64,000 bases of DNA from Streptomyces sp. NBC_01232 (GTDB lineage Bacteria > Actinomycetota > Actinomycetes > Streptomycetales > Streptomycetaceae). The notes under the pieces were generated by a model. That model worked only from the letters and a program-made list of their open reading frames with translations, had not been told where the DNA came from and searched no databases. The stretch is taken from assembly GCF_035989885.1 (NCBI RefSeq), contig NZ_CP108518.1, positions 1,550,001-1,614,000 on the forward strand, in the 5' to 3' direction. The position numbers and the translations under genes are program-made. Below are positions 43,060 to 50,830 of the stretch, piece after piece (within the stretch, counting starts at the first letter, position 1; every line of letters begins with the position of its first letter).

Positions 43060-43485
43060 CCGTGAGTACGACCGCCGCTCGGGCCCACGGCTCCCGGCGG
43101 ACCGGGCGGGCCCCGGCACCGCTTCACCACTTCACCACTCAGGGCCGGGCGTCGGCCGACCCGCCGCGGCACCCCTGAGCCGCCGGCACGCGCGCGGACA
43201 CCGGGCCCTCCTCCCCGGCTGCGGCGCCGGCCCGGAGACCGCGTAGGTCTCCCGTGACCCCGGACGCCCCGGACGCCCCGGTCACCTCCGGCACCTCGGG
43301 CGCGCCGAGCACCGGCCACTTCACGGCCGCATCCCTCGAGGAATGCCTCCTCACGGTGCGCCGGACCCCAACTCCCTTCAAGGGCGCTCCCCTCAGGAAG
43401 CCTCCTCTCAAGGGCAGCATGTCCCTCCCGGTGCACCCGTCCCATGCGTCCCCACCCCAGGAAGAGACATGGAGCAGCGCAGACC
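43060..43485 (+). promoter_or_regulatory. 426-bp gap before the plus-arm operon
   Basis: No supported gene. There is a TTCACCAC tandem duplication (about 43128-43140) and low-complexity proline-coding sequence. A 48-codon frame from 43342 would end in TGA overlapping the oxygenase ATG (ATGA) but lacks a ribosome site. The promoter of the long plus-strand operon should lie here. Confidence 0.4.
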
Positions 43486-44211
43486 ATGACGACCGCCACC
43501 ACACCGCGTACCCAGGAACTTCTCGACCAGGGCTACACCCTGCTCGAGAACATCACCACCGACGAGGAGGCCGCCGACGCCCTGCGCGACTTCGGCACCC
43601 TGATGCCGCAGTACGACGGGCAGTTGCGCTACCAGGTGAAGGCCGCGCCCGGCTTCGAGGACCGGCGCTATTCCAAGAGCACCAACACCATCCTGGTGCA
43701 CACCGAGGCACCCGGCTGGAACCCGCCGCCCCGGTACCTCGCCCTGCACTGCCGGGTCCAGGCCCGCTGCGGCAGCGGACACACGGAGCTGGCCGACGCC
43801 TACGCCCTCACCGCCTCCCTCAGTGAGGCGGAGCGCCTGGCCGTGCACGGCGAGGGCGTCGACTGGGTGGGCCACAACACCGGAGGAACCGGCACCGCCG
43901 GAGTCCACCGCCCGGTGGTGGAGCGCACGCCCGAAGGCCGCGACGTCGTCCGGTTCAGCTACAACCTGCTGACGGCGGGCCACTACGATCCGCCCGTCGA
44001 CGCCGACGTACCTGCCGACGAGCTGCCGCTGGGCGCCCTCGGCCGCGAACTGGCCGTGCGAGCCGAGGCGTTCTTCCGCGCGCACAAGGTCTCCGTCCTC
44101 ATCCCGGAGAACTCGGTCCTCGTCTGGGACAACCACCGGATGCTGCACGCCCGCTCCTCCTACGGCGACGCACGGCGCCACCTCACGCGCTACTGGCTCC
44201 GGGAGTCGTGA
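43486..44211 (+). CDS. Fe/2-oxoglutarate oxygenase, clavaminate-synthase-like
   Basis: The 241-residue TauD/CAS-like enzyme uses the HxE variant of the iron triad: HTE in ILVHTEAPGW (about residue 74) and the distal His in VWDNHRMLHARSSY (about 220). The 2-oxoglutarate-binding arginine is in RRHLTRYWLR. HxE is shared with clavaminate synthase and with arginine/asparagine hydroxylases such as VioC and AsnO, so hydroxylation, desaturation or cyclisation of an amino acid is likely. Cyclopropane-forming enzymes acting with HDO nitrating enzymes belong to the same superfamily. The ATG at 43486 follows GGAG, 11 bases away. Confidence 0.83.
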   Translation: MTTATTPRTQELLDQGYTLLENITTDEEAADALRDFGTLMPQYDGQLRYQVKAAPGFEDRRYSKSTNTILVHTEAPGWNPPPRYLALHCRVQARCGSGHTELADAYALTASLSEAERLAVHGEGVDWVGHNTGGTGTAGVHRPVVERTPEGRDVVRFSYNLLTAGHYDPPVDADVPADELPLGALGRELAVRAEAFFRAHKVSVLIPENSVLVWDNHRMLHARSSYGDARRHLTRYWLRES

Positions 44212-44298
44212 GCCCCGCCGCGCACCACCACCGCCGCCGGAAGGCGGCGCCCCGACCACCAGCCGTGCCGACAGGCACCGCCCCCTGTGAGGAATGTG

Positions 44299-45333
44299 AT
44301 GAACGGCGATTCCCCGACCGCCGGACGCCCCGACGAAGCGGCCGACCAGGAGTTCCCGGGCCCCCCGCTTCCCGAGGGTGTCCCCGACTTCGACCCGAAC
44401 GACCCGGTGGAGAGCGCCGTGATCCGCCGCCTCGTCGGGAACTGGCACCGCAGGGCCACCGTCAAGCGGGACGAACCCGACCTCGACGAGCTCTTCGACC
44501 CGGCGCGCGCGGACTACCCCGAACGCATCCTGCCCTTCCACGACCACCCGACCTACCGGGCCCTGAGCCCGGAGAAGCAGTCCGAACTGCTCAGCTGGGC
44601 CTGGATCGCGTACAACCGGCACACCGTCATGGCCGAGCAGAAGGTGGCCAACCCCGCCTTCGCCCTGGTCATGGAGGGCGAGTATCCGGGCCTCGGCGGG
44701 GAAGCGCTCAACCTGTCGCTCGCCCAGGCCATGGTCGACGAGCAGTACCACACGCTCATGCACCTCAACGCGAGCGCGGTGACCCGCCGCCGCCGGGGCC
44801 GCGCCATGCCGGACAGCGCGCTGCCGCTCTCCCACACCGCACGCGTCCACCAGGAACTGCGGGACCAGGCCGTGGAGCGCTCGGAGAAGTCCCTGACGAC
44901 GCTGGCCTTCGCCACGGTCTCCGAGATATCCATCAACGCGTACCTCGACCTGCTCGCCGAGGACACCGCGATCCAGCCGATCAACAGCACGACCGCGACG
45001 CTGCACAACCGCGACGAGTACTGCCACGCGTCCATCTCGCACGTGCTCGCGGAGATGGTCTACGCGCACCTGAACACCTCTCAGCGCAGGTATTTCCTGG
45101 ACATGCTGATGGAGGGGCTGGACGCCTTCGTGGCCAACGACTACTCGACCTGGCACCGGATCGTCGACCTCGCGGACGTCGCGGGCGGACACGAGATGCT
45201 CGCGGACTGCCAGGCGCAGGCGGGCCGCGGACGGCTGGTCCGCGACTACACCGGACTGCACAAGCTGGTCGAACAGATGGGCGTGGCCGACCAGGTGGAC
45301 TTCGACTGGTCCCGCTCCCGCGTCGATTCCTGA
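44299..45333 (+). CDS. AurF/CmlI-type diiron N-oxygenase
   Basis: The 344-residue ferritin-like protein keeps every metal ligand of p-aminobenzoate N-oxygenase AurF: E113 (MAEQK), E148 and H151 (DEQYH), E209 (VSEIS), and H236, E240 and H243 (HNRDEYCH). Such enzymes oxidise an amine through hydroxylamine and nitroso to nitro, and some stop at hydroxylamine or build N-N bonds. The ATG at 44299 is preferred because GAGGA lies six bases upstream; GTGs twelve and six bases earlier are also in frame. It lies 87 bp downstream of the Fe/2OG gene. This is the clearest sign that the product is N-oxidised. Confidence 0.88.
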   Translation: MNGDSPTAGRPDEAADQEFPGPPLPEGVPDFDPNDPVESAVIRRLVGNWHRRATVKRDEPDLDELFDPARADYPERILPFHDHPTYRALSPEKQSELLSWAWIAYNRHTVMAEQKVANPAFALVMEGEYPGLGGEALNLSLAQAMVDEQYHTLMHLNASAVTRRRRGRAMPDSALPLSHTARVHQELRDQAVERSEKSLTTLAFATVSEISINAYLDLLAEDTAIQPINSTTATLHNRDEYCHASISHVLAEMVYAHLNTSQRRYFLDMLMEGLDAFVANDYSTWHRIVDLADVAGGHEMLADCQAQAGRGRLVRDYTGLHKLVEQMGVADQVDFDWSRSRVDS

Positions 45334-45436
45334 TGTTGAGCTCACACACCACGGCCTGAGGCTGCCCCCGTACGAGCTGCCCTCGCACACGACAGGTGGC
45401 GGACACCCCGCCGCCGAGGACCACTGAGGATTCCGG

Positions 45437-46747
45437 GTGAAGACCTACTCCCACGAACGCCTGGCGGCGCTCGCTCGCGACCGCGGCATGTCCGACGAGT
45501 ACCTGCGCGACCTGCGAATCGTCTCCTCCGTCCTGCCCTTCAAGGTGAACGAGTACGTCGCCGACCAACTCGTCGACTGGTCGGCGGCGCCCGACGACCC
45601 GATCTTCCGGCTCACCTTCCCGCACCGCGACATGCTCCCGCCGGAGATCTTCGACAGCATCAGGGCGCTGCACGACGCCGATGCGCCGCGCGACGTCCTG
45701 CGCAAGGCCGCCGCCGACGCCCAGGAGCTGCTCAACCCGCACCCCGGCGACCAGCTGGAGGCCAATGTGCCGACGCTGGAGGGCCGCAGGCTCGACGGGC
45801 TCCAGCACAAGTACGCCGAGACGCTGCTGGTCTTCCCCTCGCAGGGCCAGACCTGCCACGCGTACTGCGGATACTGCTTCCGCTGGGCCCAGTTCGTCGG
45901 CGTGGCCGAACTCCGCCAAGCACTGCGCGCGCCCACCGACCTCACCGGCTACCTGACGACCCATCCCGAGGTCACCGACGTCCTGTTCACCGGCGGCGAC
46001 CCGATGATCATGAAGACGGAGGTGCTGAAGCGCTGGATCGAGCCGCTGCTCAACCCGGCCATGGACAGCGTCCGCACCCTGCGCTTCGGCACCAAGGCGC
46101 TCTCCTACTGGCCGGCCAGGTTCACCACCGACTCCGATGCCGACGACCTCCTGCGCCTGCTGGAGCGCTGCGTCGCGGCGGGCCGCCACGTCGCGGTGAT
46201 GGCGCACTTCTCCCACCCGAGGGAGCTGGAGACTCCTGTCGTACGGGAGGCCATCGCCCGCGTCCGTGCGACCGGCGCGGTGATCCGTGCCCAGGCACCC
46301 CTGATCGCGCACGTCAACGACAGCGCGGACGTGTGGTCCTCGATGTGGCAGCAGCTCGTGGAGCTGGGCGTCGTGCCGTACTACATGTTCGTCGAGCGGG
46401 ACACCGGCGCCCGCAGCTACTTCGGCGTCCCCCTCGCCAAGGCGCTGGACATCTACAACGATGCCATCCGCGGGGTCTCCGGACTGGCCCGCACCGCCCG
46501 CGGCCCGGTGATGTCGGCGGCCCCGGGGAAGGTGCTGCTGGACTCCGTCAGCACCATCGCGGGGGAACGGGTCTTCTCGCTGCGTCTGCTGCAGGCCCGT
46601 GACCCCCAGCTGGTGGGCCGGCAGTTCTTCGCACGCTACGACCCGGCCGCCGAGTGGTTCGACGACCTGCGCCCCGCGCTGGGGTCCTGGTTCCCCGGAC
46701 TGCCGGACCCTGCGGCGCAGCAACCGTCACGTGTGTACGCCCGATGA
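45437..46747 (+). CDS. KamA-family radical SAM aminomutase
   Basis: The 436-residue protein matches lysine 2,3-aminomutase-like enzymes. The 4Fe-4S cysteines are C140, C144 and C147 in TCHAYCGYCFRW, followed by TGGDPMIM (SAM loop). K365 in SAAPGKVLLD is the candidate PLP lysine. It probably converts an alpha- to a beta-amino acid (lysine, glutamate or arginine in known relatives). The cluster CHAYCGYCFRW differs from the CRYCFR of classical KamA, so the substrate may be new. The GTG start follows TGAGGATTCCGG, and the stop overlaps the next start (ATGA). Confidence 0.85.
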   Translation: MKTYSHERLAALARDRGMSDEYLRDLRIVSSVLPFKVNEYVADQLVDWSAAPDDPIFRLTFPHRDMLPPEIFDSIRALHDADAPRDVLRKAAADAQELLNPHPGDQLEANVPTLEGRRLDGLQHKYAETLLVFPSQGQTCHAYCGYCFRWAQFVGVAELRQALRAPTDLTGYLTTHPEVTDVLFTGGDPMIMKTEVLKRWIEPLLNPAMDSVRTLRFGTKALSYWPARFTTDSDADDLLRLLERCVAAGRHVAVMAHFSHPRELETPVVREAIARVRATGAVIRAQAPLIAHVNDSADVWSSMWQQLVELGVVPYYMFVERDTGARSYFGVPLAKALDIYNDAIRGVSGLARTARGPVMSAAPGKVLLDSVSTIAGERVFSLRLLQARDPQLVGRQFFARYDPAAEWFDDLRPALGSWFPGLPDPAAQQPSRVYAR

Positions 46748-48261
46748 GGATCACCGCGCACGAAACCAGCCTGACGCAGCGCCACCTGTGGCGTTCCGCC
46801 CGGGAGGCCATCCCGATGACGCGGACAGTGATCGTCGAGGTCGAGCAGGACGGTGTGTCCGGCTACGGCGAGGCGTCCTGCTTCATGACGGACCATTACA
46901 ACTCCGGCCTGGAGCGGATGCACGCCGACCTACGGCGGGTCGCGCCACTGCTGGCCACGCTGAACCCCGGTGAACCGGGCGGGCCGGGCGATCCGGGTGG
47001 TCCCGGCGGCGTCTGGCGCCGTCTCGCCGCCGCGCTGCCCGCGTCTCCCTTCGTGCTCGCCGCCCTCGACACCGCGACGACCGACCTGCGCGCCCGCCTG
47101 CTCGGCCTCCCGCTGTGGGCATCCCTCGGCCTCGACCGACCGCAGGGCCTGCGCTCCAGCTTCAGCATCGGACTCGACACCCCCGAGACGATGGTCCGCA
47201 AGCTGCGCGAGCGGCCCGGCTGGTGCGCGTACAAGGTCAAACTCGCGGACCCCGGCGACCTGCGCATCCTGCGGGAACTGCGTGAACAGACCGACGCGCC
47301 CTTCCTCATCGACGGCAACTGCGGCTGGGAACTCTCCCGGCTCGTGCCCGCCCTGCCCGACCTGCGGAACCTCGGAGTCCGGCTGATCGAGCAGCCCTTC
47401 CCGCGCGCCGCCTGGGAGGAGGCCCGCACCCTGAAGGACCTCAGCCCGATCCCCGTCGTCGCCGACGAGAGCATCACCTCGCCGGCCGATCTGGACGCCT
47501 GCGCGGAGGCCTTCCACGGCATCAACGTGAAGCCCATGAAGGCCGGCGGCATCACCCCGGCCCTCACCTTGCTGCGCGCCGCCCGGGAGCGCGGCCTGAT
47601 CACCATGCTCGGCTGCATGCCCGAGTCCGCCGCCGGGGTCTCCGCCACCGCGCACCTCGGCGGCCTGGCCGACCATCTCGACGTCGACGTGGTCGACCTC
47701 CTGGCGGTCGACACCGGACAGGGCCTCGCCCTCGATGCCACCGGGCACGTCACCCTGCCCGACCGCCCGGGCTCCGGTTACCTCCCGGACCCCGCGGCCC
47801 ACGGCTGGTACGTCCACCGCGTACCGGCCGCCCGCGTGCACCCGGTCCGCCAGGAGGTGCTCGGGCCCGCACACCCGGCGGAGGGCCGCGCCCACCCCGG
47901 GGACGGACTCCCCGCCACCCGTCACCTCGCCGCCCTCAGGCAGGGCCGTGCGGTGGGCTGCGCGTCCCTGTACGCCGAGGACCCGCCGGACGGGTGCGCC
48001 GTGCCGGGGTCCCGGCCCGGACGCGGGCGGCGGCTGCGCGGCATGGCCACGCTCGGCGAGGTGCGCGGCACCGGCGCGGGCACCGCACTCCTGCGGACCG
48101 CCCTCACCCTCTCCGCTCTGGACGGCGCCGACACCGTCTGGTGCCGCGTCGACGACTCGGCCGCGGGCTTCTACCGCAAGCACGGCTTCGAAGTCCTCGG
48201 CCGACCCCTGGACCTGCCGGGAACCGGCGTCCATCACTTCATGCACAGGAGCATCCGTTGA
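46744..48261 (+). CDS. enolase-superfamily epimerase fused to a GNAT domain
   Basis: The 505-residue protein is a two-domain fusion. Residues 1-355 are an MLE/dipeptide-epimerase-type enzyme with K164 and K166 (YKVKLAD), D190 (LIDGNCGW), E216 (RLIEQP), D241 (VVADES) and the distal lysine in NVKPMKAGG (K263 or K266). Residues 365-505 are a GNAT acetyltransferase, with the acetyl-CoA loop LGEVRGTGAGTALL and the closing AAGFYRKHGFEVLG. Normal epimerases end near residue 350. A Gly/Pro insert (GEPGGPGDPGGPGG, 76-89) sits in the cap. Coupled epimerisation and acylation of one substrate, or acetylation as self-protection, is plausible. The ATG overlaps the previous stop. Confidence 0.87.
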   Translation: MRITAHETSLTQRHLWRSAREAIPMTRTVIVEVEQDGVSGYGEASCFMTDHYNSGLERMHADLRRVAPLLATLNPGEPGGPGDPGGPGGVWRRLAAALPASPFVLAALDTATTDLRARLLGLPLWASLGLDRPQGLRSSFSIGLDTPETMVRKLRERPGWCAYKVKLADPGDLRILRELREQTDAPFLIDGNCGWELSRLVPALPDLRNLGVRLIEQPFPRAAWEEARTLKDLSPIPVVADESITSPADLDACAEAFHGINVKPMKAGGITPALTLLRAARERGLITMLGCMPESAAGVSATAHLGGLADHLDVDVVDLLAVDTGQGLALDATGHVTLPDRPGSGYLPDPAAHGWYVHRVPAARVHPVRQEVLGPAHPAEGRAHPGDGLPATRHLAALRQGRAVGCASLYAEDPPDGCAVPGSRPGRGRRLRGMATLGEVRGTGAGTALLRTALTLSALDGADTVWCRVDDSAAGFYRKHGFEVLGRPLDLPGTGVHHFMHRSIR

Positions 48262-49499
48262 GCGCTGAAGACCCGACCGGGACACCCGACGCCGAACCCG
48301 CCCCGCCCCGCGGGGGCCAAGTGATCCATGCGCGGCAGGCACGCGTGCTCGCCCGAGAGGCGTTCGCGTCCGCGGGCCTGCCCGCCGAGGCCGCGGAGCA
48401 GGTGGCCGACGCGCTGGTCATCACCTCGCTGCGTGGCATCGACACCCACGGCCTGCGCCTGCTCCCGCAGTACCTCACGGAGCTCACCACCGGGGTGGCC
48501 CGGGCGACGGCGTCTTCGATCGTCGTACGGGACAGGGGTGCCGGGCTGCTGATGGACGCCGACGGTTCGCTGGGCGTGCTCGCCGGGCTGTCGGCCGCGC
48601 GTCTCGCGGCCGAGCGGGCCGCGGAGTTCGGCGTCGCCGCGGTCGGCGTGCGCAACTCCAACCACTTCGGCGCCGCCTCCGTCTACACACGGCAGCTGGC
48701 GCGTCAGGGGCTGGTGGGCATCGCGCTCACCTCGGCCGCGTCCCGGGTGGCGCCGTACGGAGGCATCGAGCCGCTGTTCGGGACCAACCCGATCAGTGTG
48801 GCCGCGGGTGGCGGGGACGAGGAGTTCGCCCTGGACATGGCCACCAGCCAGGTCTGCTTCGGCGAGGTGAAGCAGCGCAGGGCCGAGGGCCACGGTCTGG
48901 ACGGAGGCTGGGCGACCGATCGTCAGGGGCGGCCCACGTCGGACCCCGAGGAGGCATACGCGCTGTCGCCGCTGGGCGGTTACAAGGGGCAGGGTCTGGC
49001 GATGGCCGTCACCCTGCTCGGAGCCGTCCTCACCGGCACCGCACCCGACTGGCGACTCGCCCAGGTCGGTGCGGGCGGCGCGGGACGGAGCCGGGGGATC
49101 GGGCACCTGGTACTCGCTCTGGACCCGGCCGCGTTCACCGGTACGGAGGACTTCGGCGCCGGACTGACGGACCTGCTGGCCACGGTCCGTACCGCGGCCG
49201 CCGCCACGGACGGGCCCGTCCTGGCCCCGGGTGACCCCCAACGCGCCCACGAGCGGTACCGGGAGACCCGTGGCATCCCCCTGGACTCCCGCACCGCGGC
49301 GGTGCTCGCCGAACAGGCCGAACGGCTCGGCGTCCCGGGGCCCGTACCCGCGTCCGGCCCGGTCGGCGGGACGGTCCGGGTGGCCACGGCGGCTCCCGGA
49401 CCCGGCGCCTGCGACGGCAACGCGTTCAGCGCTTCCACCGCGTCCGCCCCATCCACCGCATCCACCGCATCCACCGCGTCCGAGGAGGTTTCCGCATGA
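48258..49499 (+). CDS. Ldh2/MDH2-family NAD(P)-dependent reductase
   Basis: The 413-residue protein belongs to the malate/L-lactate dehydrogenase 2 (YiaK/DpkA) family: LVITSLRGIDTHGLRLLPQY (substrate His, about 65), GVAAVGVRNSNHFGAAS (about 130), GTNPISVAAG and SPLGGYKGQGLAMAV. Relatives reduce 2-oxo acids or cyclic imines such as piperideine-2-carboxylate. The start is TTG at 48258 with AGGAG upstream, overlapping the previous stop (TTGA); no ATG or GTG fits. The last 30 residues are an Ala/Ser/Thr repeat (TASTASTASEE) encoded by tandem codons. Confidence 0.86.
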   Translation: MSAEDPTGTPDAEPAPPRGGQVIHARQARVLAREAFASAGLPAEAAEQVADALVITSLRGIDTHGLRLLPQYLTELTTGVARATASSIVVRDRGAGLLMDADGSLGVLAGLSAARLAAERAAEFGVAAVGVRNSNHFGAASVYTRQLARQGLVGIALTSAASRVAPYGGIEPLFGTNPISVAAGGGDEEFALDMATSQVCFGEVKQRRAEGHGLDGGWATDRQGRPTSDPEEAYALSPLGGYKGQGLAMAVTLLGAVLTGTAPDWRLAQVGAGGAGRSRGIGHLVLALDPAAFTGTEDFGAGLTDLLATVRTAAAATDGPVLAPGDPQRAHERYRETRGIPLDSRTAAVLAEQAERLGVPGPVPASGPVGGTVRVATAAPGPGACDGNAFSASTASAPSTASTASTASEEVSA

Positions 49500-50830
49500 T
49501 CCTCGTGCTGATCAGCCCCCGCCAGGCGGGGCTGCCCTTCGCCGCCTGGCTGCCGGAGGAGGCGGGCCGGCTGGTCGCGGTCACCGCCGCCGGGACCGAC
49601 GTGGGCTCCGGCTTCGCGGAGGTCGTCACCGTCCCCGACTACACCTGCGACGACGCCGTGCTCGCCGCGGCCGGGGAAGCCGCCCGAAGGCACCGCCCCC
49701 GCGCCGTACTGGCCCTGGCGGAGGCCGACGTCGAACGGGCCGCCCGACTGCGGAGCGAACTCGCGCTGCCCGGCCTCGACACCACCGCAGCCGCCGCGTA
49801 CCGCGACAAGGTCCTGATGAAGGAGTACGCGCGCACCGCGGGAATCCCGGTGCCCGCCTTCGCACCTGTCGCCACGGTGCGCGACATCACGGACTTCATG
49901 GCCGCCCACCCCGGCCGGGTCGTCGTGAAACCACGAAGCGGCTCCGGTTCCACGGGCGTGCACGTGATCGACGCACCCGGCCGGGCGGCCCCCCTGGCCG
50001 ACCTGCTGGCGGACGGCTCGTACGAGGTCGAGGAGTTCGTCGAGGGCGCCCTGCACCACGTGGACGTCTTCCGGGTGGGGGGCGAGCAGGTGGCCGCCGT
50101 GGCGTCCCGGTACACGGGCGCGGGCTGCCTGACCCACTGGGCCGACGCCCCGCTCGGCTCCCGCAACCTCGATCCCGCCGACCCGCTGCACGAACGACTG
50201 GTCGCGCAGACATGGCGGCTGATCGACGCGCTACCGTCCCCGGACACCATCTGCGCGCACGCCGAGTTCTTCGTCACGGGCAGTGGGAGCAGCAGCGGCA
50301 CCCGTAGCGGCGACGCCGGCAACGGCCGGATCGTGCTCTGCGAAGTGGCCGCCCGCGTGGGCGGCGGCCCCATTCCCACGATGCTCCGCCACATCCTGGG
50401 CGTCGACCCGCGAGAGCTGTGGGCCCGTGTGGAGTGCGCGCTGCCCGTCGCGCTCGACCGGGTACGGGAACACGCGCGCACCGCACCCCGCGCCGCCTTC
50501 TGCGGCATCCCACCGAAGCGGGGCCGGGTGCTGCGGCTGCCCGAAGCGCCGCCCGGCGCACAGGACTTCGCCGTCCACACCCACATCGGGGACGACTGGA
50601 GCGGGGAACGCTACCGCCTGCGCAAATCCGGCGACTTCCTGGCCAGTTGGGTGGTGACCGACCCTGACGCCGCCGCTCTGGACGCCAGGCTCGACGACAC
50701 CGCACAGCAGGTCAGCGCAGGCTTCGGCTGGGAATACCCGCAGGAGACCGCTTCGTCCGCGATCCCTTCTCCCACGGCGGCCGTGCCCGCGACCGCCGGA
50801 CCGGACCCGGCCGAAGGAGGCGCGCGATGA
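49496..50830 (+). CDS. ATP-grasp carboxylate-amine ligase D
   Basis: The 444-residue enzyme has a pre-ATP-grasp domain (MILVLISPRQAGLPFAAWL), ATP-binding blocks GRVVVKPRSGSGSTGVHVI (about 140) and YEVEEFVEGALHHVDVFRV (about 177), and the metal end IVLCEVAARVGGGPIP (about 280). A Ser/Gly insert (TGSGSSSGTRSGDAGNG) precedes that end. It should couple a carboxylate to an amine through an acyl phosphate. Its ATG overlaps the previous TGA, and its stop overlaps the next ATG, so it is firmly inside the plus-arm operon. Substrates are unknown. Confidence 0.87.
   Translation: MILVLISPRQAGLPFAAWLPEEAGRLVAVTAAGTDVGSGFAEVVTVPDYTCDDAVLAAAGEAARRHRPRAVLALAEADVERAARLRSELALPGLDTTAAAAYRDKVLMKEYARTAGIPVPAFAPVATVRDITDFMAAHPGRVVVKPRSGSGSTGVHVIDAPGRAAPLADLLADGSYEVEEFVEGALHHVDVFRVGGEQVAAVASRYTGAGCLTHWADAPLGSRNLDPADPLHERLVAQTWRLIDALPSPDTICAHAEFFVTGSGSSSGTRSGDAGNGRIVLCEVAARVGGGPIPTMLRHILGVDPRELWARVECALPVALDRVREHARTAPRAAFCGIPPKRGRVLRLPEAPPGAQDFAVHTHIGDDWSGERYRLRKSGDFLASWVVTDPDAAALDARLDDTAQQVSAGFGWEYPQETASSAIPSPTAAVPATAGPDPAEGGAR

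Noticed and set aside
43342..43489. A 48-codon frame ending in ATGA overlap with the Fe/2OG oxygenase start
   Set aside because: GAGGA directly abuts the ATG with no spacing, the composition is proline/glutamine-rich like spacer DNA, and an alternative frame is equally open.
47994..48257. Earlier start for the Ldh2-type gene inside the GNAT domain
   Set aside because: The region is the out-of-frame shadow of the GNAT coding sequence; TTG 48258 with AGGAG gives a normal family N-terminus.
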